From positions 1-7,632 of the forward strand of contig DATIFQ010000248.1 in NCBI GenBank assembly GCA_035455185.1: 7,632 bases of DNA, written 5' to 3'. The notes beneath the pieces are model-generated. The model did no database searches. It saw nothing but the letters and a program-made list of their open reading frames with translations, and had not been told where the DNA came from. This DNA comes from JAEHDI01 sp035455185. Lineage in GTDB: Bacteria > Acidobacteriota > Terriglobia > Bryobacterales > Bryobacteraceae. A program made the position numbers and the translations under genes. This document shows positions 1 to 5,637 of the stretch, piece after piece (the first letter of the stretch is position 1; every line of letters starts with the position of its first letter).

Positions 1-1502
1 CTCCGCCACATCTTCGGCCTTGGCAAATCGTGCGTACGGGAGAACGCGCCCCAGACGAGCCCGGGGACTTTCGGATCGAACTCCGCCCAATAAGTCGTGT
101 TGAACCAGTGCGGCGGGACGCCAAAGATGGAACTCATCCAGGACTGGCCGCCGTCAATGCTCTTCCACAGGCCGATATCGGTGTAGCTGATCAGAAGGTT
201 CTTCGGCTGGAAGGGGTCGAAATGGACGCCGTAGCACGTGGTCACGTCGAAGCCGATGGTGGCCCACTTATCGCGCCCCCAGCGGTCTTTACCGCGGAAA
301 GCGGCCATCTCTTCCTCCCAGGTGCGGCCACCGTCGGTCGTACGGAGCGCGCGCGGGCAGGAGTCCGTGAGGTGAACGATGTTCGGGTTGGTGGGCGCGA
401 CGAAAATGTCACGGATAGGACCTGCGCCACCGTAAAAGTCGGCGACCCAGGAGTGCTCGACGTTGTCTGCCGGCTCGCTCGATTCCCTGTAGCAGATCGA
501 CCAGGTTTTGCCGCCATCGGCCGTCCTGGCGACGCCGTAATGTTCCGCGTCGTCGCCCGAAGTCCGCTGCGTGTCAAAGCCGACGTACGCCGTGCCGGCG
601 TTCCGGGAGGAGCAGGCAATGGACAGGAAGAGCGGCTGGCCCGGCAGCGCGGTGCGAGGATTCTCCCAGGTGCGGCCCCCGTCCCGGGAAACGTAGACGC
701 CGCCGCGCTTTCCGGTGGTCGTATAGATCAATTCGACGCCATTCTGTGCGCCGGCGCTGGCCGAGATGAACTTTACTCCCGGCGGGGCGGGGTAGTGCCG
801 CCACTGCCTGTCACTCAGGCGATACACACCGGACTCGCCGACGACGCGCAGATCGGGCGACCCGGGCAGCATGTAGACCAGGTGCACCTGTTCGGCGGGA
901 AAGTCCTTGATCTTTGCCCAACTCTTGCCGTAGTCGCGCGATTCGAACAAGGCGGTCGTTGGAGGCGCGACGGTTCGGGTGACCTGCCCGCGTCCGGCGA
1001 AGGTGACATAGATACGGTTCGAATCGTTCGGATCGACGGCGATGAAGCGGACTTGATGCCGCGACGGAAACGCCGGATCGTCGGTGGTGAACAGCGGCGC
1101 CGCGTGGTCGTCGCGCATGCGTTCGACCGTGTTCTTCTTCGGGTCGGGGAAGACCATGCTCCAGGTCTTGCCCGTGTCCTCGCTCCGCCAGAGAACGGCA
1201 TTGCCTGCGTAGAGCACGCCGAGTGTTTTCTGATCGAAGGCCAGGGCGGACACGGTGCTGCGCAAGTTGAACATACGCCACGACTCGCCGCCATCGAGGC
1301 TGATGTAGGTGCCCGTCATGTCGCAGTGCTCGAGCACGATGTTGGGGTCGTGCGGGCTGACGGTGGGAAGAAACATGCCTCCGGCGCCGCCGGGGCCGAT
1401 GATCCGCCACGAATCGAAGCGGGGCGCAGGACCCTTGCGGTCGCGGGTGCCGGCGATCAAGACGAGTACGAGTAAAGCGAAGATTGCGGATGTACGTTTC
1501 AT
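1..1502 (-). CDS. Secreted Asp-box (BNR/sialidase-like) repeat protein, 3' end missing
   Basis: The reading frame stays open from ATG at 1502 to the left edge, giving 500 residues with no stop, so the C-terminus lies outside the window. Residues 1-18 (MKRTSAIFALLVLVLIAG) form a basic start plus hydrophobic core, typical of a Sec signal peptide. Seven Asp-box motifs (S/T-x-D-x-G-x-S/T-W) are visible at about residues 68-75, 107-114, 188-195, 272-279, 327-334, 388-395 and 448-455, for example SLDGGESW, SRDGGRTW and TTDGGRTW. Asp-boxes mark beta-propeller blades in sialidases, GH74 enzymes, sortilin/VPS10 proteins and YCF48-like proteins. The fold (secreted beta-propeller) is well supported; the activity is not, and I see no diagnostic catalytic residues. 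No Shine-Dalgarno sequence precedes the start. A TAGAAT hexamer on the minus strand (1522-1527) could be a -10 box. The gene is divergent from the toxin-antitoxin operon across a 69-bp gap. Long plus-strand frames over it are antisense shadows. Confidence 0.9.
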   Translation of the reverse strand, partial: MKRTSAIFALLVLVLIAGTRDRKGPAPRFDSWRIIGPGGAGGMFLPTVSPHDPNIVLEHCDMTGTYISLDGGESWRMFNLRSTVSALAFDQKTLGVLYAGNAVLWRSEDTGKTWSMVFPDPKKNTVERMRDDHAAPLFTTDDPAFPSRHQVRFIAVDPNDSNRIYVTFAGRGQVTRTVAPPTTALFESRDYGKSWAKIKDFPAEQVHLVYMLPGSPDLRVVGESGVYRLSDRQWRHYPAPPGVKFISASAGAQNGVELIYTTTGKRGGVYVSRDGGRTWENPRTALPGQPLFLSIACSSRNAGTAYVGFDTQRTSGDDAEHYGVARTADGGKTWSICYRESSEPADNVEHSWVADFYGGAGPIRDIFVAPTNPNIVHLTDSCPRALRTTDGGRTWEEEMAAFRGKDRWGRDKWATIGFDVTTCYGVHFDPFQPKNLLISYTDIGLWKSIDGGQSWMSSIFGVPPHWFNTTYWAEFDPKVPGLVWGAFSRTHDLPRPKMWR

Positions 1503-1521
1503 AACAAGTGTAGAAGGTCCC

Positions 1522-1527
1522 ATTCTA
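1522..1527 (-). promoter_or_regulatory. Possible -10 box for the Asp-box protein gene
   Basis: On the minus strand this reads TAGAAT, a 5/6 match to the sigma-70 -10 consensus, 19 nt before the ATG at 1502. Transcription would start near 1515 and give a leader of about 13 nt. I see no convincing -35 box at 16-18 bp spacing. Prediction from sequence only. Confidence 0.3.
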
Positions 1528-1551
1528 AACGGAATGGTTTTTGCGGCGGAG

Positions 1552-1574
1552 CATGTACTACAATGTAGTGCATG
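1552..1574. promoter_or_regulatory. Palindromic operator over the antitoxin start codon
   Basis: This 23-bp inverted repeat has 11-bp arms around a central A (1563). The core is ACTACA-A-TGTAGT, perfectly symmetric. The outer CATG tetramers also match, with a single mismatch (T1556 against G1570). It ends on the antitoxin ATG (1572-1574) and contains the -10-like TACAAT. Ribbon-helix-helix antitoxins commonly bind such palindromes and repress their own operon, so the inferred role is autoregulation by the antitoxin or toxin-antitoxin complex. It could also affect the divergent gene starting at 1502. Confidence 0.7.
1559..1564 (+). promoter_or_regulatory. Candidate -10 box of the toxin-antitoxin operon
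   Basis: TACAAT matches the -10 consensus at 5/6 positions and ends 7 nt before the antitoxin ATG at 1572. Transcription would begin at or next to the A of the start codon, making the mRNA leaderless, which agrees with the lack of any Shine-Dalgarno sequence. The best -35 candidate (TGGTTT, 1535-1540, 18-bp spacer) is weak. Confidence 0.4.
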
Positions 1575-1856
1575 AAGACCGAGGTCTATAGCTGGCGGCT
1601 CTCCAGCGAGGCCAAGATGGCTCTGGAGGACGAAGCCCGCCGGGCCGGCATGACGCTGTCGGCGCTGCTCGATCAGGTGACGGAAGAGTGGCTGGAGGCG
1701 CGCCGGCGAGAAGCTCCGGGAGATGTGGAGGCGCAGGCCCGCCTGCACGCGGCCGCGGGCCGATGCATCGGCATGATCGCCGGCGGCCGGCCGCGACGAG
1801 CCGAGACAGCGCGTGTTGCGATCCGGAAAAGGCTGGCCCGGCGCCATGTCCGCTAA
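1572..1856 (+). CDS. Ribbon-helix-helix antitoxin of a PIN toxin-antitoxin pair
   Basis: This 94-residue protein fits a ribbon-helix-helix DNA-binding antitoxin. A short beta strand (TEVYSWRLS, residues 3-11) is followed by helix A (about 12-25, SSEAKMALEDEARRAG), a turn at GMTLS, and helix B (about 29-46, ALLDQVTEEWLEARRR). After a linker, the C-terminal half (about 54-94) contains GMIAGGRPRRAE and a basic tail rich in Arg, which would be the toxin-binding part. As a family role, such proteins dimerise, bind their operator through the beta ribbon and neutralise the toxin encoded next to them. The start is set by the only nearby ATG at the edge of the palindrome; no Shine-Dalgarno is present, so the message may be leaderless. 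The stop overlaps the toxin start by 11 nt, which implies translational coupling. The exact antitoxin subfamily was not identified. Confidence 0.85.
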   Translation: MKTEVYSWRLSSEAKMALEDEARRAGMTLSALLDQVTEEWLEARRREAPGDVEAQARLHAAAGRCIGMIAGGRPRRAETARVAIRKRLARRHVR

Positions 1857-2271
1857 CGTACTTGCGGACACAGGGGCGATTCTAGCGCTGCTCGACCGCG
1901 ACGACCGCTGGCACCGCTCCTGTGTTGAGGCCTTTGAGAACCTCCGGCTGCCACTTTTGACGTCCGAAGCGGTTCTGACCGAATTGTTTCATTTGGTCGG
2001 TGACAGCTCGCGCGAAGTCGACGCCGCGTGGAAATTCGTTCGTTCCGGTGCGCTGCTGCTCGGCGGAATTGAGGATGGCGAACTACCCGCGCTCGAAGCG
2101 CTGATGTCCCGATACTCGGACCGGCCAATGGATTTCGCCGACGCCACACTGGTGCACCTTGCCGGACGTGAATCGATCAGTACGATTTTCACCGTCGATC
2201 GCGTGGACTTCGAGACATACAGGATCGAAGGGCGGCGCCGGTTCCGGATCGTGCCCGAGAGGGAGGGATAG
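1846..2271 (+). CDS. PIN-domain ribonuclease toxin (VapC-like)
   Basis: This 141-residue protein has the size and motif order of a VapC-type PIN endoribonuclease. The acidic metal-binding residues are recognisable: D8 in VLADTG, E46 in SEAVLTELFHL, D96/D99 in MDFADATLVHLA, and D118 in IFTVDRVDF. The family uses these to hold Mg2+ or Mn2+ and cleave RNA, often tRNA or rRNA; the target here cannot be told. I chose ATG 1846 rather than the upstream in-frame ATG at 1813, because 1846 puts the conserved hydrophobic strand and D8 at the N-terminus and overlaps the antitoxin stop by 11 nt, a usual toxin-antitoxin arrangement. All expected acidic residues are present, so the toxin looks intact. Expression should follow the antitoxin promoter and palindromic operator. 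Confidence 0.88.
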   Translation: MSANVLADTGAILALLDRDDRWHRSCVEAFENLRLPLLTSEAVLTELFHLVGDSSREVDAAWKFVRSGALLLGGIEDGELPALEALMSRYSDRPMDFADATLVHLAGRESISTIFTVDRVDFETYRIEGRRRFRIVPEREG

Positions 2272-2303
2272 TAAGGCCAAAGAGGAGTGGGCAAGGAGTC
2301 TCC

Positions 2304-2330
2304 CGCAAAGTGCGCGAAGTTCGCGAAGGA
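2304..2330. repeat. Three degenerate 9-mer repeats in the gap after the toxin
   Basis: Three adjacent 9-mers read CGCAAAGTG, CGCGAAGTT and CGCGAAGGA, sharing the pattern CGC[A/G]AAGNN. Short inverted arms flank them: TCTCCC at 2299-2304 and GGGAGA at 2336-2341. Tandem units of the CGCAAAG/CGCGAAG type are, from my general knowledge, scattered as noncoding repeats in several environmental phyla. The cluster is noncoding; weak frames crossing it on either strand lack gene features. Confidence 0.5.
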
Positions 2331-2342
2331 AACGGGGGAGAT

Positions 2343-2388
2343 GCCGCTGCCAGAAGCGTGGCCCCTTCCTTTTGGTGGCGGCTCTTTT
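2343..2388 (+). terminator. Possible terminator of the toxin-antitoxin operon
   Basis: GCCGCTGCCA (2343-2352) can pair with TGGTGGCGGC (2373-2382) in RNA as a 10-bp stem that includes two G-U pairs, closing a 20-nt loop. A short U-rich tail, TCTTTT, follows at 2383-2388. The loop is large and the tail weak, so this is only a candidate for ending transcription 72 bp after the toxin stop. Confidence 0.3.
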
Positions 2389-2399
2389 CCGGATATAGT
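2371..2399 (+). promoter_or_regulatory. Candidate promoter of the Sec-exported oxidoreductase
   Basis: TATAGT at 2394-2399 is a 5/6 match to the -10 consensus, and TTTGGT at 2371-2376 is a weak -35 at 17-bp spacing. The -10 box ends 8 nt before ATG 2408, so transcription would start within a few bases of the start codon and leave almost no leader. Confidence 0.35.
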
Positions 2400-2407
2400 A
2401 AGTGTCC

Positions 2408-3343
2408 ATGAGAACATGGCTCTGTTTGTCCGTGCTGGCGGCGATGCCGGCGATGGCGGCCGACCTGCGGCTCGGCATCGTGGGGACCGATACGTCGCAC
2501 GTGATCGCCTTCACGAAAGTCCTGAACGATCCTTCCACGCCGGGGCACGTGCCCGGAGCGCGGGTGGTCGCTGCGTACAAGGGAGGGACCGACCTGCCAC
2601 AGAGCGCGACGCGCGTCGACAAGTTCGCCGCCGAGCTCCAGTCGAAGTGGAACGTCGAGTTTGTGCCCGATATCCCCACGCTGTGCAGCAAAGTGGACGC
2701 CATTCTGCTCGAGAGCGTGGACGGGCGGATTCATCTCAAGGAGGCAAAACAGATTATCGCCGCACGGAAACCGATGTTCATCGACAAGCCGCTGGCGGCG
2801 ACGCTCGAGGATGCTCGGGAGATCGCGCGGCTGGCGGCCGAGGCGGGGGTGCCCTGGTTCAGCAGCTCGAGCTCCCGGTTTGGTGGAATCGCCAAAGCGA
2901 TGAAGCATGCGGACGCGACCGGTGTGCTGACGTGGGGGCCGGGTCCTCTCGATTCCAACCTGCCGCTCGATCTGGCATGGTACGCGATCCACCCGCTCGA
3001 ACTGCTGTACTCGCTGATGGGTCCGGGCTGTGAGGAGGTCACGCGGATTTCCGGAAGCACCGAGGAGGTGCTGATCGGCCGCTGGAAAGACGGGCGGATT
3101 GGCACGGTCCGCGCGCTACGCGCGGCCGGTTCTTCGGGCGCGGTGGTCTACCGGCCGAAACAGGTGGTGCAGAGCGATCCCTCAATGGAGGGCGGGTACG
3201 AGGGTCTGTTGGAAGAGGTAGTGAAGTTCTTTCAGACGAAGCAGCCGCCGGTGTCCAACGCGGAGACGATCGAGATCTTCGCGTTCATGGACGCCGCCAA
3301 GCGGAGCAAGGAAGAGGGAGGAAAGCCGGTTAAGCTGCGGTAA
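2408..3343 (+). CDS. Exported Gfo/Idh/MocA-like protein
   Basis: This 311-residue protein has a Sec signal peptide (about residues 1-18, MRTWLCLSVLAAMPAMAA) followed by a Rossmann fold of the Gfo/Idh/MocA type. RLGIVGTDTSH (21-31) forms the first strand and nucleotide-binding loop, and FIDKPLA (124-130) corresponds to the family's EKP motif carrying the catalytic Lys (here D126-K127-P128). A C-terminal region includes WYAIHPLELLYSLMG (191-205), resembling the substrate-site helix with a His. The family performs NAD(P)-linked oxidation or reduction of sugars and cyclitols; the substrate here is unknown. It is shorter than many members (about 340-400), and the nucleotide loop is unusual (GTDTSH in place of GxGxxG), so cofactor binding is uncertain. 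I preferred ATG 2408 to the in-frame GTG at 2402, since it starts cleanly before the signal peptide. No Shine-Dalgarno is evident. The gene converges on the S9 peptidase. Confidence 0.85.
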   Translation: MRTWLCLSVLAAMPAMAADLRLGIVGTDTSHVIAFTKVLNDPSTPGHVPGARVVAAYKGGTDLPQSATRVDKFAAELQSKWNVEFVPDIPTLCSKVDAILLESVDGRIHLKEAKQIIAARKPMFIDKPLAATLEDAREIARLAAEAGVPWFSSSSSRFGGIAKAMKHADATGVLTWGPGPLDSNLPLDLAWYAIHPLELLYSLMGPGCEEVTRISGSTEEVLIGRWKDGRIGTVRALRAAGSSGAVVYRPKQVVQSDPSMEGGYEGLLEEVVKFFQTKQPPVSNAETIEIFAFMDAAKRSKEEGGKPVKLR

Positions 3344-3351
3344 ATAACGAG

Positions 3352-3413
3352 CGGGTGACAGGCAATCGTGTCCACGCGCAAAAAACGCTTGGGACACGAA
3401 AGCCAGTCACCCG
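3352..3413. repeat. Long imperfect hairpin between convergent genes (REP-like)
   Basis: Two 22-nt arms, 3352-3373 and 3392-3413, are inverted copies of each other at 19 of 22 positions, around an 18-nt loop with an A-run. The arms begin and end with CGGGTGAC/GTCACCCG and contain TCGTGTCC/GGACACGA. All three mismatches are A opposite A on the plus strand (U opposite U in the minus-strand RNA). The element fills nearly all of the 72-bp gap between the two stop codons (3341-3343 and 3416-3418). It could be a REP-type palindrome or a two-way terminator or mRNA-end stabiliser. No T-run follows the stem in either direction, so classic intrinsic termination is not well supported. Confidence 0.65.
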
Positions 3414-3415
3414 GA

Positions 3416-5560
3416 CTACTTGAGCGTACGTTCGAAGAACGACGTGAGCGTCTCCAGGAAATGGCGGCGGTAGAGACCGGAGAGCCCGTGGGTCTTGAGC
3501 GGGTAGTGCATTAGCTCGAAAGGTTTGCCGGCCTTTTGGAGCGCGTCCGCCATTTGCAGCGTGTTCTGGTAGAGCACGTTGTCGTCCTCGACGTTGTGAA
3601 CGAGCAGAAGCTTCGCCTTGAGCTGCGCGGCGAAGTGGAGCGGTGAACTGCGGCGGTAGCCGTCCGGATTGTCCGCGGGCAAGCCCATGTAGCGTTCGGT
3701 GTAGATGGTGTCGTAGTTGCGCCAGTCGGTGACGGGCGCCCCAGCGACGCCGGCGCGGAACAATTCGGGTGCGTAGAGCAGCGAGTACAGGGTCATGTAG
3801 CCGCCATAGCTCCAGCCGTGAATACCGAGGCGTGTGGGGTCGACAAAGCCCATGGATACGAGCCGCTCGATGCCTTCCTTCTGATCCTCCAATTCGCGCG
3901 CGCCGAGATTGCGGAACAGCGCTGTTTCCCACCGATGACCGCGACCCGCTGAGCCGCGGTTGTCCAACTGCCAGACGACGAAGCCGCGGCTCGCGAGGAG
4001 TTGTTCCGTTGAGGGTCCCATCCACTCATTTACGACGTCCTGCGCGTGGGGGCCGCCATAGACGATGACGACAACCGGATACTTCCGGTCAGGACGAAAG
4101 CCGACGGGACGGATCAGCCGGGCATGGAGAGACGCGCCATCCGATGTCCGGACGTCGACGATCTGCTCCGGCTGCAGATCATACTCCTCGATCGGAGTGC
4201 GGTCGGCTTCGAGAAATACGGCCTGCTCGACGCCATCCATCCGGAAGACGGAGCGGCGCGGCGGCGACTGGAAGCTCGAGAACGTATCGAGGTAATTCTT
4301 GCAGCCGGGCGCCATGAGGATGGCGTGGGTGCCGGCGGTCCAAGTGATTCGCCTGGTCTCGCCGCCGCTCAGGGGCACGCTGTAGAGGTGGCGCTCCAGC
4401 GGTGTCGGCGAGGTTGACACGAAGTACACGCGGCCGGACGATTCGTCGACTCCGGCGATCTCCGTCACTTCCCAGTCGCCTTGGGTGAGGCGGCGCACGT
4501 CATGGCCGTCCTCAGAGTGGATGTAGATGTGGCGGAAACCGTCGCGCTCGCTGGTGCGAAGGAATTCCTGCCCGTTGCGGAGAAAGCGGAGGTCTCCGGC
4601 GAGATCGACCCAGTGGGAATCTTCTTCGCGCAAAATCACGCGGCTCGGGCCGTTGGCGATGTCCGCGCGGACGAGCTCGAGACGGTTTTGGATTCGGTTC
4701 AGACGCTCGACGAAGACGCTTTTCGAATCCGGCGTCCAGTAGACGCGAGCGAGCAGGTCGTCGCGGGAACCACCCAGAGCGATCCAGCGGGTGTGGCCGC
4801 CGACTGCCGGGACGATGCCGAGGCGCACGTCCGCGTTGGGGTCGCCCGCTTTGGGATAGCGCTGCGGCTCGAAAACGGGGCGCAGAGGGAGCAGGTCGGC
4901 ATGCGGATACAGCGGCTGCCGGGTGACGTCGAACTGGAGGTAAGCGATGAAGCGAGAATCGGGCGACCACCAGTGCGCGGTGGAGAGGTCGAGCTCCTCG
5001 GGGTAGACCCAGTCGAGGCGGGCATTCCAGCGCGTTTCTGTGGCGTCGTGCGTAAGACGGATCACGCGCCTCGACGCGATGTCAAGTACGTGGAGTTCGT
5101 TGCCTTTTCGGAGGGAGACGCGGCGGCCGTCAGGGGAGAGCCGCGGCTCGTGCTCAGCTTCACTCGTTTTTGTAAGCTGCCGGCGGTTGCCCCCGTCGAT
5201 CGGGCAGATGAAGAGGTCGCCTCCGGCAAGGACGAGCAGACTGCGCCCGTCAGGGAACCACTGGAAGGTCTGTTCCTTGACATGGCGGTTCTTCCACCGT
5301 TCGGCGGCGGCTGCGGCGGTCGGCGCTTCGAGATCGCTCAGAGAAAGGAGGCGGCGCGTGTTCTTGGAGGACGTATCGAAGAGCGACAGCTCATCGCCCT
5401 GTTTCACGGCGAAGCGGTCGCCCGCGGGCGCCCAGACGATCTCGGGTATCTGCTCCGCGGCCTCGCGCGCGGCGACAACGGCGTCGACGGTGACAGGCTT
5501 TTTCTGCGCTGGGCACAGGCCTGGGAAAAAAACGAGGAGTAGAACAGGTAAGACTCGCAT
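3416..5560 (-). CDS. Secreted S9 family peptidase, dipeptidyl-peptidase-IV-like
   Basis: This complete 714-residue serine peptidase belongs to the prolyl oligopeptidase/DPP IV (S9) family. Residues 1-19 look like a Sec signal peptide. About 36-470 form the beta-propeller, with repeated blade motifs such as FQWFPDGRSLLVL and HWWSPDSRFIAYL. DWVYPEEL (183-190) carries the paired Glu (E188, E189) that in DPP IV binds the substrate's free N-terminus. The alpha/beta-hydrolase domain (about 480-714) has YGGP (Y501, oxyanion hole), DNRGSAGRG (533-541), GWSYGGYM with nucleophile S584, VEDDNV with D659, and H691. The tyrosines of YDTIYTERYMG (Y617, Y621) match those lining the DPP IV proline pocket. 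Together these support removal of N-terminal X-Pro or X-Ala dipeptides from peptides outside the cytoplasm; specificity is inferred. All key residues are intact. It lies 77 bp downstream of the Tat-exported oxidoreductase in the same direction. Confidence 0.95.
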   Translation of the reverse strand: MRVLPVLLLVFFPGLCPAQKKPVTVDAVVAAREAAEQIPEIVWAPAGDRFAVKQGDELSLFDTSSKNTRRLLSLSDLEAPTAAAAAERWKNRHVKEQTFQWFPDGRSLLVLAGGDLFICPIDGGNRRQLTKTSEAEHEPRLSPDGRRVSLRKGNELHVLDIASRRVIRLTHDATETRWNARLDWVYPEELDLSTAHWWSPDSRFIAYLQFDVTRQPLYPHADLLPLRPVFEPQRYPKAGDPNADVRLGIVPAVGGHTRWIALGGSRDDLLARVYWTPDSKSVFVERLNRIQNRLELVRADIANGPSRVILREEDSHWVDLAGDLRFLRNGQEFLRTSERDGFRHIYIHSEDGHDVRRLTQGDWEVTEIAGVDESSGRVYFVSTSPTPLERHLYSVPLSGGETRRITWTAGTHAILMAPGCKNYLDTFSSFQSPPRRSVFRMDGVEQAVFLEADRTPIEEYDLQPEQIVDVRTSDGASLHARLIRPVGFRPDRKYPVVVIVYGGPHAQDVVNEWMGPSTEQLLASRGFVVWQLDNRGSAGRGHRWETALFRNLGARELEDQKEGIERLVSMGFVDPTRLGIHGWSYGGYMTLYSLLYAPELFRAGVAGAPVTDWRNYDTIYTERYMGLPADNPDGYRRSSPLHFAAQLKAKLLLVHNVEDDNVLYQNTLQMADALQKAGKPFELMHYPLKTHGLSGLYRRHFLETLTSFFERTLK

Positions 5561-5578
5561 GATGCGGTGCGAATCTCG

Positions 5579-5584
5579 ATTGTA
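5579..5584 (-). promoter_or_regulatory. Possible -10 box for the S9 peptidase
   Basis: On the minus strand this reads TACAAT (5/6 match), 18 nt before ATG 5560. Transcription would start near 5572 with a leader of about 12 nt and no Shine-Dalgarno sequence. No good -35 box is seen at the usual spacing, so independent transcription of the peptidase is only suggested. Confidence 0.3.
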
Positions 5585-5591
5585 GCGGTTT

Positions 5592-5631
5592 CGGAGCGCG
5601 TTCTCCGGTTTGAGAGCGGCCCTGGGAGAAC
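5592..5631 (-). other. Competing inverted repeats in the oxidoreductase-peptidase gap
   Basis: In the minus-strand transcript, GTTCTCC (5631-5625) can pair perfectly with GGAGAAC (5606-5600) across an 18-nt spacer. The overlapping CGGAG (5607-5603) can instead pair with CTCCG (5596-5592). The two pairings exclude each other, as in attenuator-like folds. There is no U-run and the stems are short, so a regulatory role is speculative. Confidence 0.3.
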
Positions 5632-5637
5632 TTCAAG

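Noticed and set aside
30..1475. Long plus-strand frame of 481 residues
   Set aside because: Antisense to the Asp-box gene, which has a signal peptide and seven conserved motifs. The plus-strand translation has no recognisable domain and is a product of high GC content.
1813..1845. Upstream ATG for the PIN toxin
   Set aside because: The extra 11 residues precede the conserved first strand and lie inside the antitoxin. ATG 1846 gives the standard PIN N-terminus.
2083..2992. Minus-strand frames crossing the toxin, the gap and the exported oxidoreductase
   Set aside because: They cover well-supported plus-strand genes and run through the noncoding 9-mer repeats. The translations lack domains.
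4481..5542. Plus-strand frame of 353 residues
   Set aside because: Antisense to the S9 peptidase, where catalytic and propeller motifs are intact. No independent gene signals.
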